This document shows positions 11,150-24,478 of a DNA stretch of 64,000 nucleotides, piece after piece. The DNA is taken from positions 10,913,501 through 10,977,500 of the forward strand of contig NW_027478166.1 in the NCBI RefSeq assembly GCF_051020975.1. The letters are read 5' to 3'. The stretch's first letter is position 1. Every line of letters starts with the position of its first letter. The notes below the pieces were generated by a model. It was not told the origin of the DNA and searched no databases. It saw only the letters and a list, made by a program, of their open reading frames with translations. The stretch is from Osmia lignaria lignaria. Taxonomy: Eukaryota; Arthropoda; Insecta; Hymenoptera; Megachilidae. The position numbers and the translations under genes were made by a program.

Positions 11150-14100
11150 AACAATTTATGTTCTATGATATTTTTCGATCAGAAGCGTAGTTTTCGAGAT
11201 ATATCGAGATATTTAAAAGTTCCGAAGCAGCACCAACATAATAGAGATACAGAAACACCGTGGCCCCTTTCTTTGAGATAACTCTGCACTAGTGCGAGCC
11301 GCAAATGCCACTTCCAGCTTAGCTGTGCAGAAGAAGAACAACAAGAAGAAGAAATATCTCGAAATATGTCCGTCAGGACCCTTCCCTTGAGATAAATCTG
11401 CAAATATCTCGGAAACGAAGCGAGCTATGGCAAAATGTTAAGAGACCTTTTTTGTAGAGAATTAAGTTTCCTACTTTTTATGTTCTATGATATTTTTTGA
11501 TCAGACGCGTAGTTCTCGAGATATATCAAGATATTTAAAAGTTCCGAAGCCGCACCAACATAATAGAGATACAGAAACACCGTGGCCCCTTTCTTTGAGA
11601 TAACTCTGTACTATTGCGAGCTGGAAATGCCGCTTCGAGCTTAGCTGTGCAGAAGAAGAACAACAAGAAGAAGAAATATCTCGAAATATGTCCGTCAGAC
11701 CCCTTCCCTTGAGATGAATCTGCAAATATCTCGGAAACGAAGCGAGCTATGGCAAAATGTTAAGAGACCTTTTTTGTAGAGAATAATGTTTCCTACAATT
11801 TACGTTCTATGATATTTTTTGATCAGAAGCGTAGTTTTCGAGATATATCGAGATATTTAAAAGTTCCGAAGCCGCACCAACATAATAGAGATACAGAAAC
11901 ACCGTGGCCCCTTTCTTTGAGATAACTCTGCACTATTGCGACCTGCAAATGCCACTTCCAGCTCAGCTGTGCAGAAGAAGAACAACAAGAAGAAGAAATA
12001 TCTCGAAATATGTCCGTCAGGCCACTTCCCTTGAGATAAATCTGCAAATATCTCGGAAACGAAACGAGCTATGGCAAAATGTTAAGAGACCTTTTTTGTA
12101 GAGAATTATGTTTCCTATAATTTATGTTCTGTGATATTTTTTGATCAGAAGCGTAGTTTTCGAGATATATCGAGATATTTAAAAGTTCCGAAGACGCACC
12201 AACATAATAGAGATACAGAAACACCGTGGCCCCTTTCTTTGAGATAACTCTGCACTAGTGCGAGCCGCAAATGCCACTTCCAGTTTAGCTGTGCAGAAGA
12301 AGAACAACAAGAAGAAGAAATATCTCGAAATATGTCCGTCAGGCCACTTCCCTTGAGATAAATCTGCAAATATCTCGGAAACGAAGCGAGCTATGGCAAA
12401 ATGTTAAGAGACCTTTTTTGTAGAGAATTAAGTTTCCTACTTTTTATGTTCTATGATATTTTTTGATCAGATGCGTAGTTCTCGAGATATATCAAGATAT
12501 TTAAAAGTTCCGAAGCCGCACCAACATAATAGAGATACAGAAACACCGTGGCCCCTTTCTTTGGGATAACTCTGCACTCTTGCGAGCTGCAAATGCCACT
12601 TCCAGCTTAGCTGTGCAGAAGAAGAACAACAAGAAGAAGAAATATCTCGAAATATGTCCGTCAGGCCAGTTCCTTTGAGCTGAATCTGCAAATATCTCGG
12701 AAACGAAACGAGCTATGGCAAAATGTTAAGAGACGTTTTTTGTAGAGAATTATGTTTCCTACAATTTATGTTCTATGATATTTTTTGATCAGAAGCGTAG
12801 TTTTCGAGATATATCGAGATATTTAAAAGTTCCGAAGACGCACCAACATAATAGAGATACAGAAACACCGTGGCCCCTTTCTTTGAGATAACTCTGCACT
12901 AGTGCGAGCCGCAAATGCCACTTCCAGCTTAGCTGTGCAGAAGAAGAACAACAAGAAGAAGAAATATCTCGAAATATGTCCGTCAGGCCCCTTCCCTTGA
13001 GATATATCTGCAAATATCTCGGAAACGAAGAGAGCTATGGCAAAATGTTAAGAGACCTTTTTTGTAGAGAATTAAGTTTCCTACTTTTCATGTTCTATGA
13101 TATTTTTTGATCGGATGCGTAGTTCTCGAGATATATCAAGATATTTAAAAGTTCCGAAGCCGCACCAACATAATAGAGATACAGAAACACCGTGGCCCCT
13201 TTCTTTGAGATAACTCTGCACTATTGCGAGCTGTAAATGCCACTTCCAGCTTAGCTGTGCAGAAGAAGAACAACAAGAAGAAGAAATATCTCGAAATATG
13301 CCCGTTAGGCCCCTTTCCTTGAGATATATCTGCAAATATCTCGGAAACGAAGCGAGCTATGGCAAAATGTTAAGAGACCTTTTTTGTAGAGAATTATGTT
13401 TGCTACAATTTATGTTCTATGATATTTTTTGATCAGAAGCGTAGTTTTCGAGATATATCGAGATATTTAAAAGTTCCGAAGCCGCACCAACATAATAGAG
13501 ATACAGAAACACCGTGGCCCCTTTCTTTGAGGTAACTCTGCACTATTGCGAGCTGCAAATGCCACTTCCAGCTTAGCTGTGCAGAAGAAGAACAACAAGA
13601 AGAAGAAATATCTCGAAATATGTCCGTCAGGCCCCTTCCCTTGAGATAAATCTGCAAATATCTCGGAAACGAAGCGAGCTATTGCAAAATGTTAAGAGAC
13701 CTTTTTTGTAGAGAATTGAGTTTCCTACTTTTTATGTTCTATGATATTTTTTGATCAGATGCGTAGTTCTCGAGATATATCAAGATATTTAAAAGTTCCG
13801 AAGCCGCACCAACATAATAGAGATACAGAAACACCGTGGCCCCTTTCTTTGAGATAACTCTGTACTATTGCGAGCTGGAAATGCCACTTCCAGCTTAGCT
13901 GTGCAGAAGAAGAACAACAAGAAGAAGAAATATCTCGAAATATGTCCGTTAGGCCCCTTCCCTTGAGATAAATCTCCAAATATCTCGGAAACGAAGCGAG
14001 CTATGGCAAAATGTTAAGAGACGTTTTTTGTAGAGAATTATGTTTCCTACAATTTATGTTCTATGATATTTTTTTAATCAGAAGCGTAGTTTTCGAGATA

Positions 14101-14843
14101 TATCGAGATATTTAAAAGTTCCGAAGCAGCACCAACATAATAGAGATACCGAAACACCGTGGCCCCTTTCTTTGAGATAACTCTGCACTATTGCGAGCTG
14201 CAAATGCCACTTCCAGCTTAGCTGTGCAGAAGGAGAACAACAAGAAGAAGAAATATCTCGAAATGTGTCCGTCAGGCCCCTTCCCTTGAGATAAATCTGC
14301 AAATATCTCGGAAACGAAGAGAGCTATGGTAAAATGTTAAGAGACCTTTTTTGTAGAGAATTAAGTTTCCTACCTTTTATGTTCTATGATATTTTTTAAT
14401 CAGATGCGTAGTTCTCGAGATATATCAAGATATTTAAAAGTTCCGAAGCCGCACCAACATAATAGAGATACAGAAACACCGTGGCCCCTTTCTTTGAGAT
14501 AACTCTGTACTATTGCGAGCTGGAAATGCCACTTCCAGTTTAGCTGTGCAGAAGGAGAACAACAAGAAGAAGAAATATCTCGAAATATGTCCGTTAGGCC
14601 CCTTCCCTTGAGATAAATCTGCAAATATCTCGGAAACGAAGCGAGCTATGGCAAAATGTTAAGAGACGTTTTTTGTAGAGAATTATGTTTCCAACAATTT
14701 ATGTTCTATGATATTTTTCGATCAGAAGCGTAGTTTTCGAGATATATCGAGATATTTAAAAGTTCCGAAGCAGCACCAACATAATAGAGATACAGAAACA
14801 CCGTGGCCCCTTTCTTTGAGATAACTCTGCACTAGTGCGAGCC

Positions 14844-16921
14844 GCAAATGCCACTTCCAGCTTAGCTGTGCAGAAGAAGAACAACAAGAAGAAGAAATAT
14901 CTCGAAATATGCCCGTTAGGCCCCTTTCCTTGAGATATATCTGCAAATATCTCGGAAACGAAGCGAGCTATGGCAAAATGTTAAGAGACCTTTTTTGTAG
15001 AGAATTATGTTTGCTACAATTTATGTTCTATGATATTTTTTGATCAGAAGCGTAGTTTTCGAGATATATCGAGATATTTAAAAGTTCCGAAGCCGCACCA
15101 ACATAATAGAGATACAGAAACACCGTGGCCCCTTTCTTTGAGGTAACTCTGCACTATTGCGAGCTGCAAATGCCACTTCCAGCTTAGCTGTGCAGAAGAA
15201 GAACAACAAGAAGAAGAAATATCTCGAAATATGTCCGTCAGGCCCCTTCCCTTGAGATAAATCTGCAAATATCTCGGAAACCAAGCGAGCTATCGCAAAA
15301 TGTTAAGAGACCTTATTTGTAGAGAATTAAGTTTCCTACTTTTTATGTTCTACGATATTTTTTGATCAGATGCGTAGTTCTCGAGATATATCAAGATATT
15401 TAAAAGTTCCGAAGCCGCACCAACATAATAGAGATACAGAAACACCGTGGCCCCTTTCTTTGAGATAACTCTGCACTATTGCGAGCTGCAAATGCCACTT
15501 CCAGCTTAGCTGTGCAGAAGAAGAACAACAAGAAGAAGAAATATCTGGAAATATGTCCGTCAGGCCCCTTCCCTTGAGATAAATCTGCAAATATCTCGGA
15601 AACGAAGCGAGCTACGGCAAAATGTTAAGAGACCTTTTTTGTAGAAAATTAGGATTCCTACTTTTTATGTTCTATGATATTTTTTGATCAGATGCGTAGT
15701 TCTCGAGATATATCCTGATATTTAAAAGTTCCGAAGCGGCACCAACATAATAGAGATACAGAAACACCGTGGCCCCTTTCTTTGAGGTAACTCTGCACTA
15801 TTGCGAGCTGCAAATGACACTTCCAGCTTAGCTGTGCAGAAGAAGAACAACAAGAAGAAGAAATATCTCGAAATATGTCCGTCAGGCCCCTTCCCTTGAG
15901 ATAAATCTGCAAATATCTCGGAAACGAAGCGAGCTATGGCAAAATGTTAAGAGACCATTTTTGTAGAGAATTAAGTTTCCTACTTTTTATGTTCTATGAT
16001 ATTTTTTGATCAGATGCGTAGTTCTCGAGATATATCAAGGTATTTAAAAGTTCCGAAGCCCCACCAACATAATAGAGATACAGAAACACCGTGGCCCCTT
16101 TCTTTGAGATAACTGTGCACTATTGCGAGCTGCAAATGCCACTTCCAGCTTAGCTGTGCAGAGGAAGAACAACAAGAAGAAGAAATATCTCGAAATATGT
16201 CCGTCAGGCCAGTTCCTTTGAGCTGAATCTGCAAATATCTCGGAAACGAAGCGAACTATGGCAAAATGTTAAGAGACGTTTTTTGTAGAGAATTATGTTT
16301 CCTACAATTTATGTTCTATGATATTTTTTGATCAGAAGCGTAGTTTTCGAGATATATCGAGATACTTAAAAGTTCCGAAGCCGCACCAACATAATAGAGA
16401 TACAGAAACACCGTGGCCCCTTTCTTTGAGATAACTCTGCACTATTGCGAGCTGCAAATGCCACTTCCAGCTTAGCTGTGCAGAAGAAGAACAACAAGAA
16501 GAAGAAGTATCTCGAAATATGTCCGTCAGGCCCCTTCCCTTGAGATAAATCTGCAAATATCTCGGAAACGAAGAGAGCTATGGCAAAATGTTAAGAGACC
16601 TTTTTTGTAGAGAATTAAGTTTCCTACTTTTTATGTTCTATGATATTTTTTGATCAGATGCGTAGTTCTCGAGATATATCAAGATATTTAAAAGTTCCGA
16701 AGCCGCACCAACATAATAGAGATACAGAAACACCGTGGCCCCTTTCTTTGAGATAACTCTGCACTATTGCGAGCTGTAAATGCCACTTCCAGCTTAGCTG
16801 TGCAGAAGAAGAACAACAAGAAGAAGAAATATCTCGAAATATGTCCGTCAGGCCCCTGCCCTTGAGATATATCTGCAAATATCTCGGAAACGAAGCGAGC
16901 TATGGCAAAATGTTAAGAGAC
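14844..16921 (+). repeat. 7-mer higher-order repeat, copy 1 (2,254-bp period)
   Basis: At a spacing of 2,254 bp (7 x 322) these 2,078 bp match 17,098-19,175. I noticed one difference, AAATGACAC at 15,811-15,820 against AAATGCCAC. Marks inside the block include ATGCCCGTTAGGCCCC, TTTGAGGTAACTC, AACCAAGCGAGCTATCGC, TATCCTGATATTT, AAGGTATTT with GCCCCACC, and GGCCAGTTCCTTTGAG. Confidence 0.93.
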
Positions 16922-17097
16922 GTTTTTTGTAGAGAATTATGTTTCCTACAATTTACGTTCTATGATATTTTTTGATCAGAAGCGTAGTTTTCGAGATATA
17001 TCGAGATACTTAAAAGTTCCGAAGCCGCACCAACATAATAGAGATACAGAAACACCGTGGCCCCTTTCTTTGAGATAACTCTGCACTATTGCGAGCT

Positions 17098-19175
17098 GCA
17101 AATGCCACTTCCAGCTTAGCTGTGCAGAAGAAGAACAACAAGAAGAAGAAATATCTCGAAATATGCCCGTTAGGCCCCTTTCCTTGAGATATATCTGCAA
17201 ATATCTCGGAAACGAAGCGAGCTATGGCAAAATGTTAAGAGACCTTTTTTGTAGAGAATTATGTTTGCTACAATTTATGTTCTATGATATTTTTTGATCA
17301 GAAGCGTAGTTTTCGAGATATATCGAGATATTTAAAAGTTCCGAAGCCGCACCAACATAATAGAGATACAGAAACACCGTGGCCCCTTTCTTTGAGGTAA
17401 CTCTGCACTATTGCGAGCTGCAAATGCCACTTCCAGCTTAGCTGTGCAGAAGAAGAACAACAAGAAGAAGAAATATCTCGAAATATGTCCGTCAGGCCCC
17501 TTCCCTTGAGATAAATCTGCAAATATCTCGGAAACCAAGCGAGCTATCGCAAAATGTTAAGAGACCTTATTTGTAGAGAATTAAGTTTCCTACTTTTTAT
17601 GTTCTACGATATTTTTTGATCAGATGCGTAGTTCTCGAGATATATCAAGATATTTAAAAGTTCCGAAGCCGCACCAACATAATAGAGATACAGAAACACC
17701 GTGGCCCCTTTCTTTGAGATAACTCTGCACTATTGCGAGCTGCAAATGCCACTTCCAGCTTAGCTGTGCAGAAGAAGAACAACAAGAAGAAGAAATATCT
17801 GGAAATATGTCCGTCAGGCCCCTTCCCTTGAGATAAATCTGCAAATATCTCGGAAACGAAGCGAGCTACGGCAAAATGTTAAGAGACCTTTTTTGTAGAA
17901 AATTAGGATTCCTACTTTTTATGTTCTATGATATTTTTTGATCAGATGCGTAGTTCTCGAGATATATCCTGATATTTAAAAGTTCCGAAGCGGCACCAAC
18001 ATAATAGAGATACAGAAACACCGTGGCCCCTTTCTTTGAGGTAACTCTGCACTATTGCGAGCTGCAAATGCCACTTCCAGCTTAGCTGTGCAGAAGAAGA
18101 ACAACAAGAAGAAGAAATATCTCGAAATATGTCCGTCAGGCCCCTTCCCTTGAGATAAATCTGCAAATATCTCGGAAACGAAGCGAGCTATGGCAAAATG
18201 TTAAGAGACCATTTTTGTAGAGAATTAAGTTTCCTACTTTTTATGTTCTATGATATTTTTTGATCAGATGCGTAGTTCTCGAGATATATCAAGGTATTTA
18301 AAAGTTCCGAAGCCCCACCAACATAATAGAGATACAGAAACACCGTGGCCCCTTTCTTTGAGATAACTGTGCACTATTGCGAGCTGCAAATGCCACTTCC
18401 AGCTTAGCTGTGCAGAGGAAGAACAACAAGAAGAAGAAATATCTCGAAATATGTCCGTCAGGCCAGTTCCTTTGAGCTGAATCTGCAAATATCTCGGAAA
18501 CGAAGCGAACTATGGCAAAATGTTAAGAGACGTTTTTTGTAGAGAATTATGTTTCCTACAATTTATGTTCTATGATATTTTTTGATCAGAAGCGTAGTTT
18601 TCGAGATATATCGAGATACTTAAAAGTTCCGAAGCCGCACCAACATAATAGAGATACAGAAACACCGTGGCCCCTTTCTTTGAGATAACTCTGCACTATT
18701 GCGAGCTGCAAATGCCACTTCCAGCTTAGCTGTGCAGAAGAAGAACAACAAGAAGAAGAAGTATCTCGAAATATGTCCGTCAGGCCCCTTCCCTTGAGAT
18801 AAATCTGCAAATATCTCGGAAACGAAGAGAGCTATGGCAAAATGTTAAGAGACCTTTTTTGTAGAGAATTAAGTTTCCTACTTTTTATGTTCTATGATAT
18901 TTTTTGATCAGATGCGTAGTTCTCGAGATATATCAAGATATTTAAAAGTTCCGAAGCCGCACCAACATAATAGAGATACAGAAACACCGTGGCCCCTTTC
19001 TTTGAGATAACTCTGCACTATTGCGAGCTGTAAATGCCACTTCCAGCTTAGCTGTGCAGAAGAAGAACAACAAGAAGAAGAAATATCTCGAAATATGTCC
19101 GTCAGGCCCCTGCCCTTGAGATATATCTGCAAATATCTCGGAAACGAAGCGAGCTATGGCAAAATGTTAAGAGAC
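17098..19175 (+). repeat. 7-mer higher-order repeat, copy 2 (2,254-bp period)
   Basis: This second copy directly follows the first. Left and right ends are set by single-base differences at 14,843/17,097 and 16,922/19,176. The near absence of private changes says the duplication is recent relative to the divergence of adjacent monomers. Confidence 0.93.
18370..18876 (+). repeat. 3-mer duplication, copy 1 (partner 19,336-19,842)
   Basis: Spacing is 966 bp (3 x 322). The block carries CAGAGGAAGAAC, GGCCAGTTCC, GAAGCGAACTATGG, GAGATACTTAAAAG and AAGAAGAAGTATC. It lies inside copy 2 of the 7-mer, so the 3-mer event came after the 7-mer event or used its right end as template. Confidence 0.8.
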
Positions 19176-19335
19176 CTTTTTTGTAGAGAATTATGTTTCC
19201 TACAATTTATGTTCTATGATATTTTTTGATCAGAAGCGTAGTTTTCGAGATATATCGAGATATTTAAAAGTTCCGAAGCCGCACCAACATAATAGAGATA
19301 CAGAAACACCGTGGCCCCTTTCTTTGAGATAACTC

Positions 19336-19842
19336 TGCACTATTGCGAGCTGCAAATGCCACTTCCAGCTTAGCTGTGCAGAGGAAGAACAACAAGAAGA
19401 AGAAATATCTCGAAATATGTCCGTCAGGCCAGTTCCTTTGAGCTGAATCTGCAAATATCTCGGAAACGAAGCGAACTATGGCAAAATGTTAAGAGACGTT
19501 TTTTGTAGAGAATTATGTTTCCTACAATTTACGTTCTATGATATTTTTTGATCAGAAGCGTAGTTTTCGAGATATATCGAGATACTTAAAAGTTCCGAAG
19601 CCGCACCAACATAATAGAGATACAGAAACACCGTGGCCCCTTTCTTTGAGATAACTCTGCACTATTGCGAGCTGCAAATGCCACTTCCAGCTTAGCTGTG
19701 CAGAAGAAGAACAACAAGAAGAAGAAGTATCTCGAAATATGTCCGTCAGGCCCCTTCCCTTGAGATAAATCTGGAAATATCTCGGAAACGAAGAGAGCTA
19801 TGGCAAAATGTTAAGAGACCTTTTTTGTAGAGAATTAAGTTT
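19336..19842 (+). repeat. 3-mer duplication, copy 2 (partner 18,370-18,876)
   Basis: This is the partner 966 bp to the right with two substitutions seen: TTTACGTTC against TTTATGTTC, and ATCTGGAAATAT against ATCTGCAAATAT. The second removes the TTG that opens the minus-strand frame in this monomer. Confidence 0.8.
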
Positions 19843-20586
19843 TCTACAATTTATATTCTATGATATTTTTTGATCAGAAGCGTAGTTTTCGAGATATATC
19901 GAGATATTTAAAAGATCCGAAGCCGCACCAACATAATAGAGATACAGAAACACCGTGGCCCCTTTCTTTGAGATAACTCTGCACTATTGCGCGTTGCAAA
20001 TGCCACTTCCAGCTTAGCTGTGCAGAAGAGGAACAACAAGAAGAAGAAATATCTCGAAATATGTCCGTCAGGCCCCTTCCCTTGAGATAAATCTGCAAAT
20101 ATCTCGGAAACGAAGCGAGCTATGGCAAAATGTTAGGAGACCTTTTTTGTAGAGAATTAAGTTTCCTACTTTTCATGTTCTATGATATTTTTCGATCAGA
20201 GGCGTAGTTCTCGAGATATATCAAGATATTTAAAAGTTCCGAAGCCGCAACAACATAATAGAGATACAGAAACACCGTGGCCCCTCTCTTTGAGATAACT
20301 CTGCATGATTGCGAGCTGGAAATGCCACTTCCAGTTTAGCTGTGCAGAAGAAGAACAACAAGAAGAAGAAATATCTCGAAATATGTCCGTCAGGACCCTT
20401 CCCTTGAGATAAATCTGCAAATATCTCGGAAACGAAGCGAGCTATTGCAAAACGTTAAAAGACCTTTTTTGTAGAGAATTAAGTTTCCTACTTTTTATGT
20501 TCTATGATATTTTTTGATCAGATGCGTAGTTCTCGAGATATATCAAGATATTTAAAAGCTCCGAAGCTGCACCAACATAATAGAGG

Positions 20587-22546
20587 TACAGAAACACCGT
20601 GGCCCCTTTCTTTGAGATAACTCTGCACTATTGCGAGCTGCAAATGCCACTTCCAGCTTAGCTGTGCAGAAGAAGAACAACAAGAATAAGAAATATTTCG
20701 AAATATGTCCGTCAGGCCCCTTCCCTTGAGATAAATCTGCAAATATCTCGGAAACGAAGCGAGCTACGGCAAAATGTTAAGAGACCTTTTTTGTAGAGAA
20801 TTACGTTTCCTACAATTTACGTTCTCTGATATTTTTTGATCAGAAGCGTAGTTTTCGAGATATATCGAGATATTTAAAAGTTCCGAAGCCGCACCAACAT
20901 AATAGAGATACAGAAACACCGTGGCCCCTTTCTTTGAGATAACTCTGCACTATTGCGACCTGCAAATGCCACTTCCAGCTTAGCTGTGCAGAAGAGGAAC
21001 AACAAGAAGAAGAAATATCTCGGAATATGTCCGTCAGGCCCCTTCCCTTGAGCTAAATCTGCAAATATCTCGGAAACGATGCCAGTTATGGGAAAATGTT
21101 AAGAAACCTTTTTTGTAGAGAATTAAGTTTCCTACTTTTTATGTTCTATGATATTTTTTGATCAGATGCGTAGTTCTCGAGATATATCAAGATATTTAAA
21201 AGCTCCGAAGCTGCACCAACATAATAGAGGTACAGAAACACCGTGGCCCCTTTCTTTGAGATAACTCTGCACTATTGCGAGCTGCAAATGCCACTTCCAG
21301 CTTAGCTGTGCAGAAGAAGAACAACAAGAATAAGAAATATTTCGAAATATGTCCGTCAGGCCCCTTCCCTTGAGATAAATCTGCAAATATCTCGGAAACG
21401 AAGCGAGCTACGGCAAAATGTTAAGAGACCTTTTTTGTAGAGAATTACGTTTCCTACAATTTACGTTCTCTGATATTTTTTGATCAGAAGCGTAGTTTTC
21501 GAGATATATCGAGATATTTAAAAGTTCCGAAGCCGCACCAACATAATAGAGATACAGAAACACCGTGGCCCCTTTCTTTGAGATAACTCTGCACTATTGC
21601 GACCTGCAAATGCCACTTCCAGCTTAGCTGTGCAGAAGAAGAACAACAAGAATAAGAAATATTTCGAAATATGTCCGTCAGGCCCCTTCCCTTGAGATAA
21701 ATCTGCAAATATCTCGGAAACGAAGCGAGCTACGGCAAAATGTTAAGAGACCTTTTTTGTAGAAAATTAGGTTTCCTACTTTTTATGTTCTATGATATTT
21801 TTTGATCAGATGCGTAGTTCTCGAGATATATCAAGATATTTAAAAGTTCCGAAGCCGCACCAACATAATAGAGATACAGAAACACCGTGGCCCCTTTCTT
21901 TGCGATAACTCTGCACTATTGCGAGCTGCAAATGCCACTTCCAGCTTAGCTGTGCAGAAGAAGAACAACAAGAAGAAGAAATATCTGGAAATATGTCCGT
22001 CAGGCCCCTTCCCTTGAGATAAATCTGCAAATATCTCGGAAACGAAGCGAGCTACGGCAAAATGTTAAGAGACCATTTTTGTAGAAAATTAGGATTCCTA
22101 CTTTTTATGTTCTATGATATTTTTTGAACAGATGCGTAGTTTTCGAGATATATCGAGATATTTAAAAGTTCCGAAGCCGCACCAACATAATAGAGATACA
22201 GAAACACCGTGGCCCCTTTCTTTGAGATAACTCTGCACTATTGCGACCTGCAAATGCCACTTCCAGCTTAGCTGTGCAGAAGAAGAACAACAAGAATAAG
22301 AAATATTTCGAAATATGTCCGTCAGGCCCCTTCCCTTGAGATAAATCTGCAAATATCTCGGAAACGAAGCGAGCTACGGCAAAATGTTAAGAGACCTTTT
22401 TTGTAGAAAATTAGGTTTCCTACTTTTTATGTTCTATGATATTTTTTGATCAGATGCGTAGTTCTCGAGATATATCAAGATATTTAAAAGTTCCGAAGCC
22501 GCACCAACATAATAGAGATACAGAAACACCGTGGCCCCTTTCTTTG
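20587..22546 (+). repeat. 6-mer higher-order repeat, copy 1 (1,932-bp period)
   Basis: At a spacing of 1,932 bp (6 x 322) these 1,960 bp match 22,519-24,478 with no difference noticed, including a shared overlap at the junction. The unit is rich in the AAGAATAAG/ATTTCG subfamily. It includes the unusual mark GATGCCAGTTATGGG at 21,079 and 23,011, ACGTTCTCTGAT, and TTTTTGAACAG at 22,124 and 24,056. Confidence 0.93.
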
Positions 22547-24478
22547 AGATAACTCTGCACTATTGCGAGCTGCAAATGCCACTTCCAGCTTAGCTGTGCA
22601 GAAGAAGAACAACAAGAATAAGAAATATTTCGAAATATGTCCGTCAGGCCCCTTCCCTTGAGATAAATCTGCAAATATCTCGGAAACGAAGCGAGCTACG
22701 GCAAAATGTTAAGAGACCTTTTTTGTAGAGAATTACGTTTCCTACAATTTACGTTCTCTGATATTTTTTGATCAGAAGCGTAGTTTTCGAGATATATCGA
22801 GATATTTAAAAGTTCCGAAGCCGCACCAACATAATAGAGATACAGAAACACCGTGGCCCCTTTCTTTGAGATAACTCTGCACTATTGCGACCTGCAAATG
22901 CCACTTCCAGCTTAGCTGTGCAGAAGAGGAACAACAAGAAGAAGAAATATCTCGGAATATGTCCGTCAGGCCCCTTCCCTTGAGCTAAATCTGCAAATAT
23001 CTCGGAAACGATGCCAGTTATGGGAAAATGTTAAGAAACCTTTTTTGTAGAGAATTAAGTTTCCTACTTTTTATGTTCTATGATATTTTTTGATCAGATG
23101 CGTAGTTCTCGAGATATATCAAGATATTTAAAAGCTCCGAAGCTGCACCAACATAATAGAGGTACAGAAACACCGTGGCCCCTTTCTTTGAGATAACTCT
23201 GCACTATTGCGAGCTGCAAATGCCACTTCCAGCTTAGCTGTGCAGAAGAAGAACAACAAGAATAAGAAATATTTCGAAATATGTCCGTCAGGCCCCTTCC
23301 CTTGAGATAAATCTGCAAATATCTCGGAAACGAAGCGAGCTACGGCAAAATGTTAAGAGACCTTTTTTGTAGAGAATTACGTTTCCTACAATTTACGTTC
23401 TCTGATATTTTTTGATCAGAAGCGTAGTTTTCGAGATATATCGAGATATTTAAAAGTTCCGAAGCCGCACCAACATAATAGAGATACAGAAACACCGTGG
23501 CCCCTTTCTTTGAGATAACTCTGCACTATTGCGACCTGCAAATGCCACTTCCAGCTTAGCTGTGCAGAAGAAGAACAACAAGAATAAGAAATATTTCGAA
23601 ATATGTCCGTCAGGCCCCTTCCCTTGAGATAAATCTGCAAATATCTCGGAAACGAAGCGAGCTACGGCAAAATGTTAAGAGACCTTTTTTGTAGAAAATT
23701 AGGTTTCCTACTTTTTATGTTCTATGATATTTTTTGATCAGATGCGTAGTTCTCGAGATATATCAAGATATTTAAAAGTTCCGAAGCCGCACCAACATAA
23801 TAGAGATACAGAAACACCGTGGCCCCTTTCTTTGCGATAACTCTGCACTATTGCGAGCTGCAAATGCCACTTCCAGCTTAGCTGTGCAGAAGAAGAACAA
23901 CAAGAAGAAGAAATATCTGGAAATATGTCCGTCAGGCCCCTTCCCTTGAGATAAATCTGCAAATATCTCGGAAACGAAGCGAGCTACGGCAAAATGTTAA
24001 GAGACCATTTTTGTAGAAAATTAGGATTCCTACTTTTTATGTTCTATGATATTTTTTGAACAGATGCGTAGTTTTCGAGATATATCGAGATATTTAAAAG
24101 TTCCGAAGCCGCACCAACATAATAGAGATACAGAAACACCGTGGCCCCTTTCTTTGAGATAACTCTGCACTATTGCGACCTGCAAATGCCACTTCCAGCT
24201 TAGCTGTGCAGAAGAAGAACAACAAGAATAAGAAATATTTCGAAATATGTCCGTCAGGCCCCTTCCCTTGAGATAAATCTGCAAATATCTCGGAAACGAA
24301 GCGAGCTACGGCAAAATGTTAAGAGACCTTTTTTGTAGAAAATTAGGTTTCCTACTTTTTATGTTCTATGATATTTTTTGATCAGATGCGTAGTTCTCGA
24401 GATATATCAAGATATTTAAAAGTTCCGAAGCCGCACCAACATAATAGAGATACAGAAACACCGTGGCCCCTTTCTTTG
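22519..24478 (+). repeat. 6-mer higher-order repeat, copy 2 (1,932-bp period)
   Basis: This second tandem copy is bounded on the left by GAGGTACAG against GAGATACAG (20,586/22,518) and on the right by TTTGAG against TTTGCG (22,547/24,479). It is among the least diverged blocks in the window. Confidence 0.93.

Larger units (their letters stand above)
5063..15043 (+). repeat. Mixed A/B stretch, often alternating
   Basis: Type B monomers (TCAGAAGCG, TTTTCGAG, TATCGAG, CTACAATTT) start at 5,063, 6,350, 6,995, 7,639, 8,605, 9,249, 9,571, 10,214, 11,179, 11,823, 12,145, 12,789, 13,433, 14,078 and 14,722. Most of the remaining units are type A, and long stretches go A-B-A-B, giving a local 644-bp dimer. 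This is the densest A/B alternation in the window. The -1 bp mark CTTACGAGACTTT at about 7,895 and 10,470, and the +1 bp mark TTTTTTTAATCAG before 6,995, 8,605 and 14,078, allow copies to be traced. Confidence 0.8.

Noticed and set aside
20587..24478. Assembly artefact as the sole explanation of near-identical blocks
   Set aside because: Many duplications of different period (3 to 14 monomers) each with a few private changes are hard to produce by assembly error. I keep it as a possible cause only for blocks with no visible difference, and it needs spanning reads to settle.
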